A stretch of DNA of 64,000 bases from Bolinopsis microptera (Eukaryota; Ctenophora; Tentaculata; Lobata; Bolinopsidae): contig NC_087084.1 of assembly GCF_026151205.1 (NCBI RefSeq), positions 14,958,322-15,022,321 on the forward strand, in the 5' to 3' direction. The translations under genes were made by a program, and so were the position numbers. The first letter of the stretch is position 1. Each line of letters starts with the position of its first letter. Positions 10,776-22,728 of the stretch are shown here, piece after piece. Under the pieces are notes generated by a model, which was not told where the DNA came from, did no database searches, and saw only the letters and a program-made list of their open reading frames with translations.

Positions 10776-10878
10776 TTTAGTTGTGCTGTCAAGTTTAGTA
10801 TTGCTACTGAGAGTGAGAGGCCGTATTTCAGTTGTGTTGTCAAGTTTAGTATTGTTACTAGACTGAGAGACTCTTGCC
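10776..10878. repeat. Short imperfect direct repeats (about 52 bp)
   Basis: GTCAAGTTTAGTATTG(C/T)TACT occurs at about 10,788 and 10,840, each followed by GAG(T)GAGAG-like sequence. A weaker third version (GTCAAGTTCAGAATTGCTACT) lies just before, at about 10,736. The same pattern is present in copies B and C. Confidence 0.5.
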
Positions 10879-11177
10879 ATACGTTGCATGCAACATGTAT
10901 TATAAATGACCCGTTTATAGGCTATTAGTTTTAAGTCCTGTCTAACGTTGAACAATTAAAACAGTTGGATAAAATACGAATAAAAGTAACGTTGACAATT
11001 AGTATAATATCAAGACGATAAAGATGGGAGTAAAGAGTCTATTCAGTAACTCAGTAAAGTCCGTGGCAAATCTCCCGTGCTAGAATCGAAGTGTCCTCCT
11101 TGCTGAAGTCTGCTTAGACACGTATTGCGATGTTGCTGTGACGTCACGTTGGGCAGTATCGAGATAGCCCGACCACT

Positions 11178-11215
11178 GTCCGCGGACAACTGTCCGCGGA
11201 CAGTTGTCCGCAGAC
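11178..11215. repeat. Nested palindrome of three GTCCGCGGAC decamers (copy A)
   Basis: GTCCGCGGAC, AACT, GTCCGCGGAC, AGTT, GTCCGCAGAC. Each decamer is itself a palindrome (the last has one mismatch), and the whole 38 bp is palindromic about the middle decamer. The copy B equivalent is 20,880-20,917. It could be a binding site for a dimeric or tetrameric protein, or the scar of a small fold-back insertion. Confidence 0.65.
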
Positions 11216-11579
11216 ACCTGTCTACCAGATCATATTACTGTATAATAACAGTATCCCCTGAATCAAGCAACAGGTGTTTGTGAATAGTTGATTGGTTACC
11301 AGATCATATGAATGGTATGTATGGTATCTTGGATGCAATTAGTTACGACTAGCATAATTAATTGTAGCGTAGTAAATTACTGGATCAAACTATTGATTAC
11401 GATTCAAATGTGGTCTCTCGTAGTTGGGCTAGTGAAGGGTTCAGCGTTGTCTCTATCTAGCGTGTCTTGAGGAGTTGGTGGAATGGAGTCCGGGAGTTGA
11501 TGCTCAGGACAAAGCTTTGTTATCTTTTTTGTAGTAGAATGTAGGATCCCATCGAGGACTGAAGATTCTCGGTGGACAT

Positions 11580-11873
11580 TCATAACAACGCAGTTGTTAC
11601 ATTTGGAGCGGACACGAGGAGCATGAGCAGAGGTAAGGAGTTAGCAAGACCTCCGGCATCAGAAGATGCTACAGGGTCATGAGCAGCGCATGATATACCA
11701 GCATGCCTCTTGTTGCAGAAAACGCAGAAGCTTGGGTTGGCTCTGGAGACAATGAGGGTTTTACCAGCTTGAGTCCACTTGTCGAGAGGTGAGATAGGTT
11801 TGCAGATAGGGACGTAATCAGCCGAGGGGGAGGGGGGTTTCCAAATGATTACGCTAGTGTAATTTTGACACAA
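11580..11873 (-). CDS. Minus-strand ORF with a zinc-knuckle-like motif (copy A)
   Basis: 97-codon frame with CVFCNKRHAGISC (C-x2-C-x3-H-x4-C), the spacing seen in the zinc knuckles of BEL/Pao-type retrotransposon gag proteins. The neighbouring minus-strand frame continues to about 11,400 with proline- and threonine-rich sequence (TPQDTLDRDN) after an apparent frame change near 11,620. I take this as a decayed retroelement gag or an unknown nucleic-acid-binding fragment. There is no protease, RT or LTR nearby. Confidence 0.3.
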   Translation of the reverse strand: MCQNYTSVIIWKPPSPSADYVPICKPISPLDKWTQAGKTLIVSRANPSFCVFCNKRHAGISCAAHDPVASSDAGGLANSLPLLMLLVSAPNVTTALL

Positions 11874-12052
11874 TAGCTATGTTTAAAAATTATTGCGGAG
11901 GGGAAGGGGGTTAAAAATTTAAATATAAGAAATATGATTATTCTGACTCTGATCAGTCTTAAATACAGTTTGATATAAGTTATCTCACAGCATATAGGTA
12001 TGATGATGTGATTCTCCTAAAGCTGTGACTTGTAAAAAGTGCAATTGCCGCG

Positions 12053-12319
12053 TTGGGATCAATATCATTGGAATGTTTATCTACTCACCAGAGAAATTTG
12101 GTGTCGTTTTACTCAAAATTTAAACCATCCGTATTCTCAAAATGGAATCACTGTTATGATATAACTCAGCACTCATATTTCATCAAAATTGAGAATGAGT
12201 ATTTAGAAAAATATCGCTATAATGTGACTGTTGACGGCAAGATTCTACTCCATTTCTATGTTTTATCAAAAGATGAATTTTTGGCGCTCTGGTCGGAATA
12301 TCTTACAATAAATAAATAA
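12053..12319 (+). CDS. Unassigned 88-codon ORF (copy A)
   Basis: Open frame without an ATG at its start (the first codon is TTG). It has an aromatic-rich composition (KWNHCYDITQHSYF, KILLHFYVL). I do not recognise it. It might be an exon: its composition looks more protein-like than its AT-rich surroundings, and an intron-like AT-rich stretch precedes it. It could also be chance. Confidence 0.2.
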   Translation: MGSISLECLSTHQRNLVSFYSKFKPSVFSKWNHCYDITQHSYFIKIENEYLEKYRYNVTVDGKILLHFYVLSKDEFLALWSEYLTINK

Positions 12320-12737
12320 ATAATATGCAAGAGTGTTCTTAAAATAAAAATGTAAAAAATCATTAAAATTTAACTTCGTCACATCTTTGTCGAAAGAGAA
12401 ACAAGTGCCAATAAAATAATTTAATTCCCATGAGCATGTTCCATAATGATATGATATGATGATATGAATTAGTCACCGAATATCAACAGTTCAGTGTCAA
12501 AATGAAATGAAGCTAAGCTATATCATTTCGCTTTATACATAGTAAGATTGGCATGTATTTTGCGTATTTTGTAATTTCGATATTCAGAGGTAACGTTATG
12601 ACCCGTTGAAAAATATTGATTTCATCATAAAATAAACATAACATTTCAAACACCCCAATAATTCTGACACCCTGACATGAACTTTGATGCTCGTGTCACT
12701 GTTTACGTAGAGTTTCTGTAACTATATCATGTTAGTA

Positions 12738-13008
<271 letters not shown>

Positions 13009-15442
13009 GACTATGACTATGATTTTTCACGAAACATAAGGCCTTACTGCCCTTGATTCAGTGTAGGCGTACTAGCTGCGCGATTCCATTTCCAATAATC
13101 TTACCTGGCCAAGGACCTTGTGTTTAAGTGTTTGTGACGGAGAATAGACTATGATACCTCCGGCTCCGGCGTGTGAAGTGAACCCTAATTGGTTAAAGAT
13201 CAGAGCAGTGATGCACGCCGCCGCGTTTTGTCATAATCGGCGGCGGCGAGGCCAAAACTTGCGGCGTTTGGTGGCGTGGCCCCTTGGCAATTGTAGTTGT
13301 GACTTCGTCAAACAAGAAAATGCCCAAGCATGCTACAATGCACAATAACATGTAACATTGCATGTGCCACGTTTAAAGCTGATGACGACAGACATATTGA
13401 TACAGGATTGATAAATCAATTTAATTTTACCGATGGAAGATATTTCAAAATTCTTTCACGCCGCCGCTGATTTACAACTCCATGTCAAATGTTTCATATA
13501 TACTAGCCAAGTTCACAAGATATATCCTTGTGTTTGAGAAGCGCTCGTTAGAAGCGCTCGTTAGAACTGCTTCTTTTCCCTTATACCACTAAGACAGTTT
13601 TCCCCATATAATATAGGAGACCCTGTTAAAAGGCTAGTCAGTGGATGCGATCGTCAGATAGGCTGACCACTACACCTACTATAAGGGCGATCAACAGTTT
13701 AAATTAATGCAGAAGCGAGGACAAGGGAAATAAACCAACTAAGCACACCGTTAAACAATACCTCCCTTTATACCCCTCCCCCCATGATCAGCCCACGTCA
13801 GCTCAGGAAATTTCTCACATTTTTGTAAGGTATTTCGTTGCTTAACTGTTCATAATATCATTTTGCACGAGTCTAATCGAATAAATTCGTACATACATAC
13901 CTCGTGAACCTACAAATTCTGACTTATTTGATTTAGTCCCATCGAGAATGCGAAAGTATCAACTTTTGATTCTAAAGTTCCAGACACTTAGTCAAGATTG
14001 CTGGGGCGTTGACCAACTCGGAAGGAATTAGACAGGAGCACAAAGCTGAATAACTTCTGAATAGCTGCGACGGTTAACACGCAGAGAAGATGAAATTAAC
14101 AACGTCTCTTTCCCAAACAAAAAGAAACGATATTAATTTGCTTGACCGTCTGCAAGTGCAAAATGATACCGAGAATAAAATCGGTCGCTCGCTTTTCCGA
14201 ACGATCCTATGACTTATGACTATGACTAATGTCTTAGGTGTATTATATCAGATCGGGAACACTGCAGTAGTGCATACGCACAGAAAGGTATTTTGGTTAA
14301 AGAACCGAGGGGTGCTATCAGTTCAAGAATTGTTTCTGGCTCACGGAAAAAGATTATCCGAATAATATTGGACTTATAATGTTATGCAGTTACATGGAGG
14401 TTTGGTTTATTTTAGGAAGAGATTAGTAGAAGAACCTTAATTTATATGACGTCCAATCAAAGCGCAGCTGGGAGGTCACGTGACAACATTGCTGTCACAG
14501 CAACGTCCAGTTTATTTGATTAGTCCCATCGAGAATGGAATTGTAGACAGGACCACAAAGCTGAATAACGTCTGAATAGCTGCAACGGTTAACACGTACA
14601 TTTGAAAGCATTTTTGAAAGCATTTCTTAAATTTGAAAAAAACCCATAACCATGGGTAGAGTGGACCGCTGCCAGTGTCTCTCTTTCTCAATTATTGAAG
14701 TAATTGAATCACCACTCAACCCAGGATCAACCCCAAATACATCCTGAAGGTGCCGTACATAAGTGAAGCCCACACTAGACTAATGAGAACGGAGCTCAAT
14801 AGAAGTGGAATTGACGCAAGACTGGTAGTGACGTCGGGCTGACCCGTCAAATCCATGATCAACCCTAGCCATCCAACGAATCATGTGACAAATACGACTG
14901 ACTCTTCTGTACTGCTGGCATGCCATGCCGAACCACACACTATGTAGTATGTACATCAATTGACATGCAACATGTGCCCCGCTCAAGATAAACCCACGTA
15001 CGTAGGCTGCTCTAGCCTTAGGAAGATCTAGATAGTTGCGAAGAGAATGAGAGCCCACAAAGCAAGTGCGAGACTGGTCAACGAACGAACTGCTTCCGGG
15101 GCACAGTACACGCTCTCAGCCCATCCCACGGATCCTCAACGTGGCTGAGTGGATATCAGCACCTTCCTCAAGAAATGGACACCTGAGATACTCCACAAAG
15201 GTCGTCCAGACAACCATATTTAATTTGATCTGCTGTAAGGACACTTATTATGCTATTTCCTGGGATTATTTCTAAGTGATATATTTATCTTTTACATTTA
15301 TTAAAACACAGGGTTATGTGCATCTCAAAGTTTTAGGATTTAAAATACCTCAAATTTTTCACTGCTCTGTATGCAGCTCATGGAAACATTTAAACTTTAA
15401 ACTACCTGGTATGATTAAGTGAAGAAGCAAGTCTATATATGG

Positions 15443-16896
15443 CAGTGTTAAACAAGGAACTGAAACCGAGGGGTTCCGTTCAGGCCCTTCACACTTTGTT
15501 TCTGTCTAGTTCTAATGTACCGTCACAATAGTGACTTTAATATATTTCACTCAGACGATAAATCATATTTTAGCCCAGCAGAAGGTATACCGCCCGTACC
15601 GAAATATCGGCTATTTTTGTTATTTTTGTGTTATTTTTGTCAAATATTTGTTAATTAGTTCCTTTTAAAGTTTTGAACGCATTGCCGTCATTGGTGTCCT
15701 AAAACTCGAGAGAAAATGAAATCAACAATTTCTCTTTCCCAAACAAAAGGAAATGATATTAATTTGCTTGACCGTCTGCAAATGCAAAATGATACCGATA
15801 ATGAAATCGGTCGCTCGCTTTTCCGAACGATCCTATGGTGTATTATATCAGACCGGGAACACTGCAGTAGTGCATACGCACAGAAAGGTATTTTGGTTAA
15901 AGAACCGAAGGGTGCTATTAGTTCAAGAATTGTTTCTGGCTCACGGAAAAAGATTTATCGAATAATATTGGATGACTTATAATCTTATAATAATATGCAA
16001 GTACATAGATGTTTGGTTTATTTTAGGAAGAGATTAGTAGAAGAACGTCCAATCAAAGCGCAGCTGGGAGGTCACGTGACAACATTGCTGTCACAGCAAC
16101 GTCCGGTTTATTTGATTTAGTCCCATCGAGAATGCAAAAGTATAAGCAACTTTCGATTCTAAAGTTCAAGACACTTAATCAAGATTGCTGATATGGTTTA
16201 TTTTAAGAAGAGACTAGAAAACCCGTGGTCACAGGGAGGAAGGTAATAATATTCTTTGGTAGTCAGTTTTTGTAGCATCAAAAAATATCACAACTACACA
16301 GCCCATTAAAATGTAGCTCGCACTGAACACAACGTAGTCGTAATTACCACAAACCTGATAAAAATGATGTTAAAACGATCATTGCACGTGCATGTGCGTG
16401 TTTCAACACCATTACCATGGTTACTATGCAACTTCCTATTTCTCATCTGATTTGCACGTGGGCGGTCGTACATAAATAATTCTCTGAATTATAGTAGAGA
16501 CTAGAAAACCCGTGGTCACAGGGAGGAAGCTAATAATAATATGTCATGGTTATCACAGTCATTCTGGCAAGCATGACCTGATGACCGCGGCTCTTATAAT
16601 AGTTATACATTCTATACTATTATACCCCCTTTACTATTTTCCAGGCATTAAGTCTCATCGGAAGTCGTGTATTGGGAAGTGGGTTTTCTATTACAATTGT
16701 AAATGAATGGAAAAAGCGAGCGACCGGATTCATTATCAGTATCATATTGCATTTGCGGACGGTTATTCAAATTAATATATATATATTTAAAGTCACTATT
16801 GTGACGGTACATTAGAACTAGACAGAAACAAAGTGTGAAGGGCCTGAACGGAACCCCTCGGTTTCAGTTCCTTGTTTAACACTGCCGTACAGCAAG
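15443..16896. repeat. Fold-back structure, copy B
   Basis: Same paired arms as in copy A without the LINE: outer 15,443-15,548 against about 16,787-16,896, inner about 15,752-15,827 against 16,714-16,777. It contains a shared tract with the ACCCGTGGTCACAGGGAGG block repeated twice (about 16,217 and 16,510). Confidence 0.6.
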
Positions 16897-18350
16897 GACA
16901 TTCGCCGGGTTCTCCAAGGATGGGCACATAGCTCACTCCACACAATGCTCTGTCAAATGTTGCTTATATACCAAGGATCTTCGCGGTCCTTGATATACGA
17001 ACGGCCATAGTTCGTTAGTACGCACTTAATGTACTTTTAAAGCAAGTTGCGAATTCTTCGTTGCCTCAAATATTGTCTTTTATAATTCTTTAAAAAGCAA
17101 CATTTATTTCCAAAAGTGACTGGCAGTTTTTCTTAACGGGTGAGATATACTCGTAAAAATAAAATATTTGTTCCAAATATTAGATTTAGACCGTCAACGA
17201 GCGAGCGTGCTAAATCACTCTACAGTCGATCTTCGAGATTGTTCTAAAAGGGCCCCCGACAGTTGAAACCAACTTGAATCGATGTATTTTCGGACGCTGA
17301 TTCCGAATCACCCCCATGACATAGGGTTAAAATTCTCTCTGGCGAGATATTGGCGAAAAACTGTCTCGATCACGTTGGGATCAGATTAGAGGGTCAGGGT
17401 TTTGAATAGTCGTTCAGGGCCAGCTAGAGAACGGGTTAAAGAAGTCACGTGACAGTCGAGTGTAGAGTGATTAATCATCTTCCGTCAACGAGTCCAACTC
17501 GGCACGCGTTTTGGTACGGTAGGTTATAAACTACAGAATTTTCCCCGATATTAGCAACCGTTCACGAATTACCATGGATGTAAACTTTACGGCACTTCGT
17601 ATGACTTAACTTTGTTGTTTAAGTGAAAAGTTTAAAATGTCTACCTTCTAGAATTTTTGGTCTAGGTAGGTAATGGTAGTGCGCCATTTACAGTAAGCCG
17701 ACGGTAAGATGATTTTTTAGCGCTAATTTCGGCCAGCACAAAATTCTTGGAAAAAAATGCATATTGTAATTGGGTAACCTTCCCTCGATACTTAAATTCG
17801 TAGGGCGCTGCCCCAGAGTCTCAAGCTCTAGAGTCCGGACCGCACTATAATAACCATTTTAAAAGGATACTGAGAAATCTCCTTTTGGAAATATGAAATA
17901 GTAGACAAATAATGCATGTGTTTTATTGCACATGAGGAATGTTTAATTAAAAAGGTATACATTTCTACTACTCACAATATGTAAAAAATAGTCAGCTGGC
18001 AAACTTGTCCACTGTTTTCGCTGTATAAGTTTTCATAACATTTTCCAGCCTGAATGGTAAGTTTTGATTAAATGAAACATAAAACTCATAGCGACTTTAA
18101 GATTAAGTATGATAATAAAAATGTGTCGTGATTATTAGTATACACATATTTTATTTAGTAAATACCCAGTGTTTATATAACGTAAAGTGAAACATCTCTA
18201 TATACCAGGTACTTCGATATAATTACATCACCATCCTATTTTCTAGATACCAGGTTCATTCTATACCGTTTCCTACAAAATAACTGAGATATTTTTATAT
18301 AAAATAAAGTCGACGTCTCTTCTATTTTCAGAAATATAGGATGGCCCACT

Positions 18351-19952
18351 TAGTGTAAAATAAGGTTGGCAACCAGATCAGTCCTCCTGGGGCGTACCAA
18401 TGGTCAACACTGCCTGCTCACAAAGGTACGGTAACGAAGTGGCGTACACGGGTAATTAAAATGTACAAGGGTACGATAGAGAAGTGTCGTACACGGTACT
18501 TAAAGAAATATACGGGTACGATATCGAAGTCTCGTACACGAATACCTGCAAATATCTAGCTCTCAAGCTCTGCAATTTCACTTTAGCTGATCTTACTGGC
18601 TACTGAGTGCCGTATGACTTTAAAAGATCGAATGACTTGATCGAGTCCTAAGTTAGGTAAGAACAAAGGAAACAGGGTGTTCGAACAATAAGTCTCGAAT
18701 GGCAATAAATTACTATTTGATCAATAAACCAAGACTAGTGACTCGAAGGCCACGCTACACTGTTCTCGGAAGCGGTAACTTTTACAACCTTACCGTTAAA
18801 TGCTCCTCGAAGAACTGCCGCTAACGGGGCAAGCAAACACTAACAGCACTGGGTCACGTGACATCACATGGCGAACCACGTGACACCGCGCGGCCCATTC
18901 TGTCCAATAACCTAACTTAACTAGCTAACCTGACTAACACGTGTCTACCTCCGCAAAACCATCCATAATCTATTACACTAATCTAATCTAATCTTACACT
19001 AATCCTAACGGTTATTTAACACTTATACTAGAATATTCTAAAAGATAACCAATACCACCGCTATTTTTATGACAAAGATCTGAATAGTACACCTTCACAC
19101 ACAAAGGAAATTTTCAATAAACTAGAAATATTAGCTTTACCGAACGTGATAGCTAAATGTATATTATGCTTAATCATGCACAAAGTTTATTCTAACACTG
19201 CACCACCAAATATTATAGGAATGTTCACTGTTTCAAACTTAAACGCACCTAGAAGAGAACCTGAGTTCTTTGCAGTACCATTTAACCGTTTATGTAATTC
19301 AGACAAGAGCATTTCTTACATTGGGCCTAAGTTATATAACAAAACAGTCAACATTATTAACAAGGACATAAAATACGTCACCACTTGCCTACAAGACAAA
19401 TTCCTAAATTCATTCAAGTCTACAGTCAGCAAGCATGTGCTTACTGCACAAGCACTTATATATATTAACCCGGATGACAAGGACTGGAACAACTCAATTT
19501 TCGTACTTTTAGAAATTTAAATAATTTGGTACAACATACGTTGATCATAATAACGAGCAACAAAACTTTAACCTCATAACGAACTATAATGACTATCTTC
19601 GAGCATTTTTTACAATGCTATCGATACCGCGCAATTTCACTGTCATTTACAACTTTTAAAAGATAAAAATATCACCGCGCATTCTTCAGACCCTGTGTCG
19701 CTGTTCTAAATTTATGTCAAGAAATAAGAGTTATTTAAAATTCTTAATAGCACTATTTAAATTTGCTAATAGCATAATCATATTTTATACATTAAATTAA
19801 TATTTTATACATTGTGTGCATATATTTATATTTGATTGTAATTAAAGATTTTAAGGCGTTAGTGCCGAGTAATGCCTTCGGGTAGTGCTCCTCAATCAAT
19901 CAAGATCTAAAAAGCCTAAACCCTGCTGCAACCAGCTTACCATATTACACTA
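18351..19952. mobile_element. TIR element with CACT target duplication (copy B)
   Basis: Same element as at 8,649-10,250, with the same ends and CACT flanks (18,347-18,350 and 19,953-19,956). It was copied along with the unit rather than inserted independently, because its site and its internal LINE remnant are the same. Confidence 0.7.
19082..19902 (+). pseudogene. CR1/jockey-like LINE 3' end, copy B
   Basis: Identical duplicate of the fragment in copy A: 124-residue C-terminal frame at 19,146-19,520, the SYIGPKLYNK block, and an AATCAATCAA tail near 19,895. Carried by the tandem duplication. Confidence 0.7.
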
Positions 19953-20159
19953 CACTGATAAGGTCCGAAAATGCAGATCCTTAAGTTTTTGCGGACCTAC
20001 TCGTGAAACAATTATATTTTAACAAAATATGCAACATGCAGGTGAAATGGGCGGGTTAAAATTAAATTAAGTTAAAAATGTGGCCGATTGTTTAGTGTTC
20101 AAAATAAATAGGCCGAAATCTGTTAAAAAATCTACAGCATCCGAAGAAATCCTTAAAAA

Positions 20160-20459
20160 ATGTCTGTTCAATATTCTGATTCCGGGAAGCATTCTCTTTA
20201 CGCGATCAGCATCATATTCTACGATGAGATGGTGATTTTAGAGGATACGCCGGTAAAATCTCTAAAAAAGTGTGTTTCTAGAGCAAAACGCGCAGTTTTG
20301 CTAGTACTTAAGTTAAGTTTCGAAATTGTCCAACATTCAAACGACGATTTGGCATCGAAGCAAGATGACGAGATCGTTGCTCTGAGCTTCGCGGAGCAAC
20401 GATCTGGAAGGGTTGACATCGTCAATCAAGTCAACAGTCAAGTTCAGAATTGCTACTGA
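20160..20459 (+). CDS. Unassigned 99-aa ORF (copy B)
   Basis: Exact duplicate of the ORF at 10,458-10,757, with the same hairpin in its 3' part. No recognisable domain; probably not a real gene. Confidence 0.2.
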   Translation: MSVQYSDSGKHSLYAISIIFYDEMVILEDTPVKSLKKCVSRAKRAVLLVLKLSFEIVQHSNDDLASKQDDEIVALSFAEQRSGRVDIVNQVNSQVQNCY

Positions 20460-20879
20460 TCAGAAGAGCTGTATAATTTTAGTTGTGCTGTCAAGTTTAG
20501 TATTGCTACTGAGAGTGAGAGGCCGTATTTCAGTTGTGTTGTCAAGTTTAGTATTGTTACTAGACTGAGAGACTCTTGCCATACGTTGCATGCAACATGT
20601 ATTATAAATGACCCGTTTATAGGCTATTAGTTTTAAGTCCTGTCTAACGTTGAACAATTAAAACAGTTGGATAAAATACGAATAAAAGTAACGTTGACAA
20701 TTAGTATAATATCAAGACGATAAAGATGGGAGTAAAGAGTCTATTCAGTAACTCAGTAAAGTCCGTGGCAAATCTCCCGTGCTAGAATCGAAGTGTCCTC
20801 CTTGCTGAAGTCTGCTTAGACACGTATTGCGATGTTGCTGTGACGTCACGTTGGGCAGTATCGAGATAGCCCGACCACT

Positions 20880-20917
20880 GTCCGCGGACAACTGTCCGCG
20901 GACAGTTGTCCGCAGAC
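20880..20917. repeat. Nested palindrome of three GTCCGCGGAC decamers (copy B)
   Basis: Duplicate of 11,178-11,215 with the same bases, including the single mismatch in the third decamer. Copy C ends before this point. Confidence 0.65.
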
Positions 20918-21281
20918 ACCTGTCTACCAGATCATATTACTGTATAATAACAGTATCCCCTGAATCAAGCAACAGGTGTTTGTGAATAGTTGATTGGTTA
21001 CCAGATCATATGAATGGTATGTATGGTATCTTGGATGCAATTAGTTACGACTAGCATAATTAATTGTAGCGTAGTAAATTACTGGATCAAACTATTGATT
21101 ACGATTCAAATGTGGTCTCTCGTAGTTGGGCTAGTGAAGGGTTCAGCGTTGTCTCTATCTAGCGTGTCTTGAGGAGTTGGTGGAATGGAGTCCGGGAGTT
21201 GATGCTCAGGACAAAGCTTTGTTATCTTTTTTGTAGTAGAATGTAGGATCCCATCGAGGACTGAAGATTCTCGGTGGACAT

Positions 21282-21575
21282 TCATAACAACGCAGTTGTT
21301 ACATTTGGAGCGGACACGAGGAGCATGAGCAGAGGTAAGGAGTTAGCAAGACCTCCGGCATCAGAAGATGCTACAGGGTCATGAGCAGCGCATGATATAC
21401 CAGCATGCCTCTTGTTGCAGAAAACGCAGAAGCTTGGGTTGGCTCTGGAGACAATGAGGGTTTTACCAGCTTGAGTCCACTTGTCGAGAGGTGAGATAGG
21501 TTTGCAGATAGGGACGTAATCAGCCGAGGGGGAGGGGGGTTTCCAAATGATTACGCTAGTGTAATTTTGACACAA
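21282..21575 (-). CDS. Minus-strand ORF with a zinc-knuckle-like motif (copy B)
   Basis: Identical duplicate of the ORF at 11,580-11,873, with the same C-x2-C-x3-H-x4-C motif and the same apparent frame change at its 3' side. Confidence 0.3.
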   Translation of the reverse strand: MCQNYTSVIIWKPPSPSADYVPICKPISPLDKWTQAGKTLIVSRANPSFCVFCNKRHAGISCAAHDPVASSDAGGLANSLPLLMLLVSAPNVTTALL

Positions 21576-21754
21576 TAGCTATGTTTAAAAATTATTGCGG
21601 AGGGGAAGGGGGTTAAAAATTTAAATATAAGAAATATGATTATTCTGACTCTGATCAGTCTTAAATACAGTTTGATATAAGTTATCTCACAGCATATAGG
21701 TATGATGATGTGATTCTCCTAAAGCTGTGACTTGTAAAAAGTGCAATTGCCGCG

Positions 21755-22021
21755 TTGGGATCAATATCATTGGAATGTTTATCTACTCACCAGAGAAATT
21801 TGGTGTCGTTTTACTCAAAATTTAAACCATCCGTATTCTCAAAATGGAATCACTGTTATGATATAACTCAGCACTCATATTTCATCAAAATTGAGAATGA
21901 GTATTTAGAAAAATATCGCTATAATGTGACTGTTGACGGCAAGATTCTACTCCATTTCTATGTTTTATCAAAAGATGAATTTTTGGCGCTCTGGTCGGAA
22001 TATCTTACAATAAATAAATAA
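21755..22021 (+). CDS. Unassigned 88-codon ORF (copy B)
   Basis: Identical duplicate of 12,053-12,319 with the same TTG start. No recognisable domain. Confidence 0.2.
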   Translation: MGSISLECLSTHQRNLVSFYSKFKPSVFSKWNHCYDITQHSYFIKIENEYLEKYRYNVTVDGKILLHFYVLSKDEFLALWSEYLTINK

Positions 22022-22439
22022 ATAATATGCAAGAGTGTTCTTAAAATAAAAATGTAAAAAATCATTAAAATTTAACTTCGTCACATCTTTGTCGAAAGAG
22101 AAACAAGTGCCAATAAAATAATTTAATTCCCATGAGCATGTTCCATAATGATATGATATGATGATATGAATTAGTCACCGAATATCAACAGTTCAGTGTC
22201 AAAATGAAATGAAGCTAAGCTATATCATTTCGCTTTATACATAGTAAGATTGGCATGTATTTTGCGTATTTTGTAATTTCGATATTCAGAGGTAACGTTA
22301 TGACCCGTTGAAAAATATTGATTTCATCATAAAATAAACATAACATTTCAAACACCCCAATAATTCTGACACCCTGACATGAACTTTGATGCTCGTGTCA
22401 CTGTTTACGTAGAGTTTCTGTAACTATATCATGTTAGTA

Positions 22440-22728
<289 letters not shown>

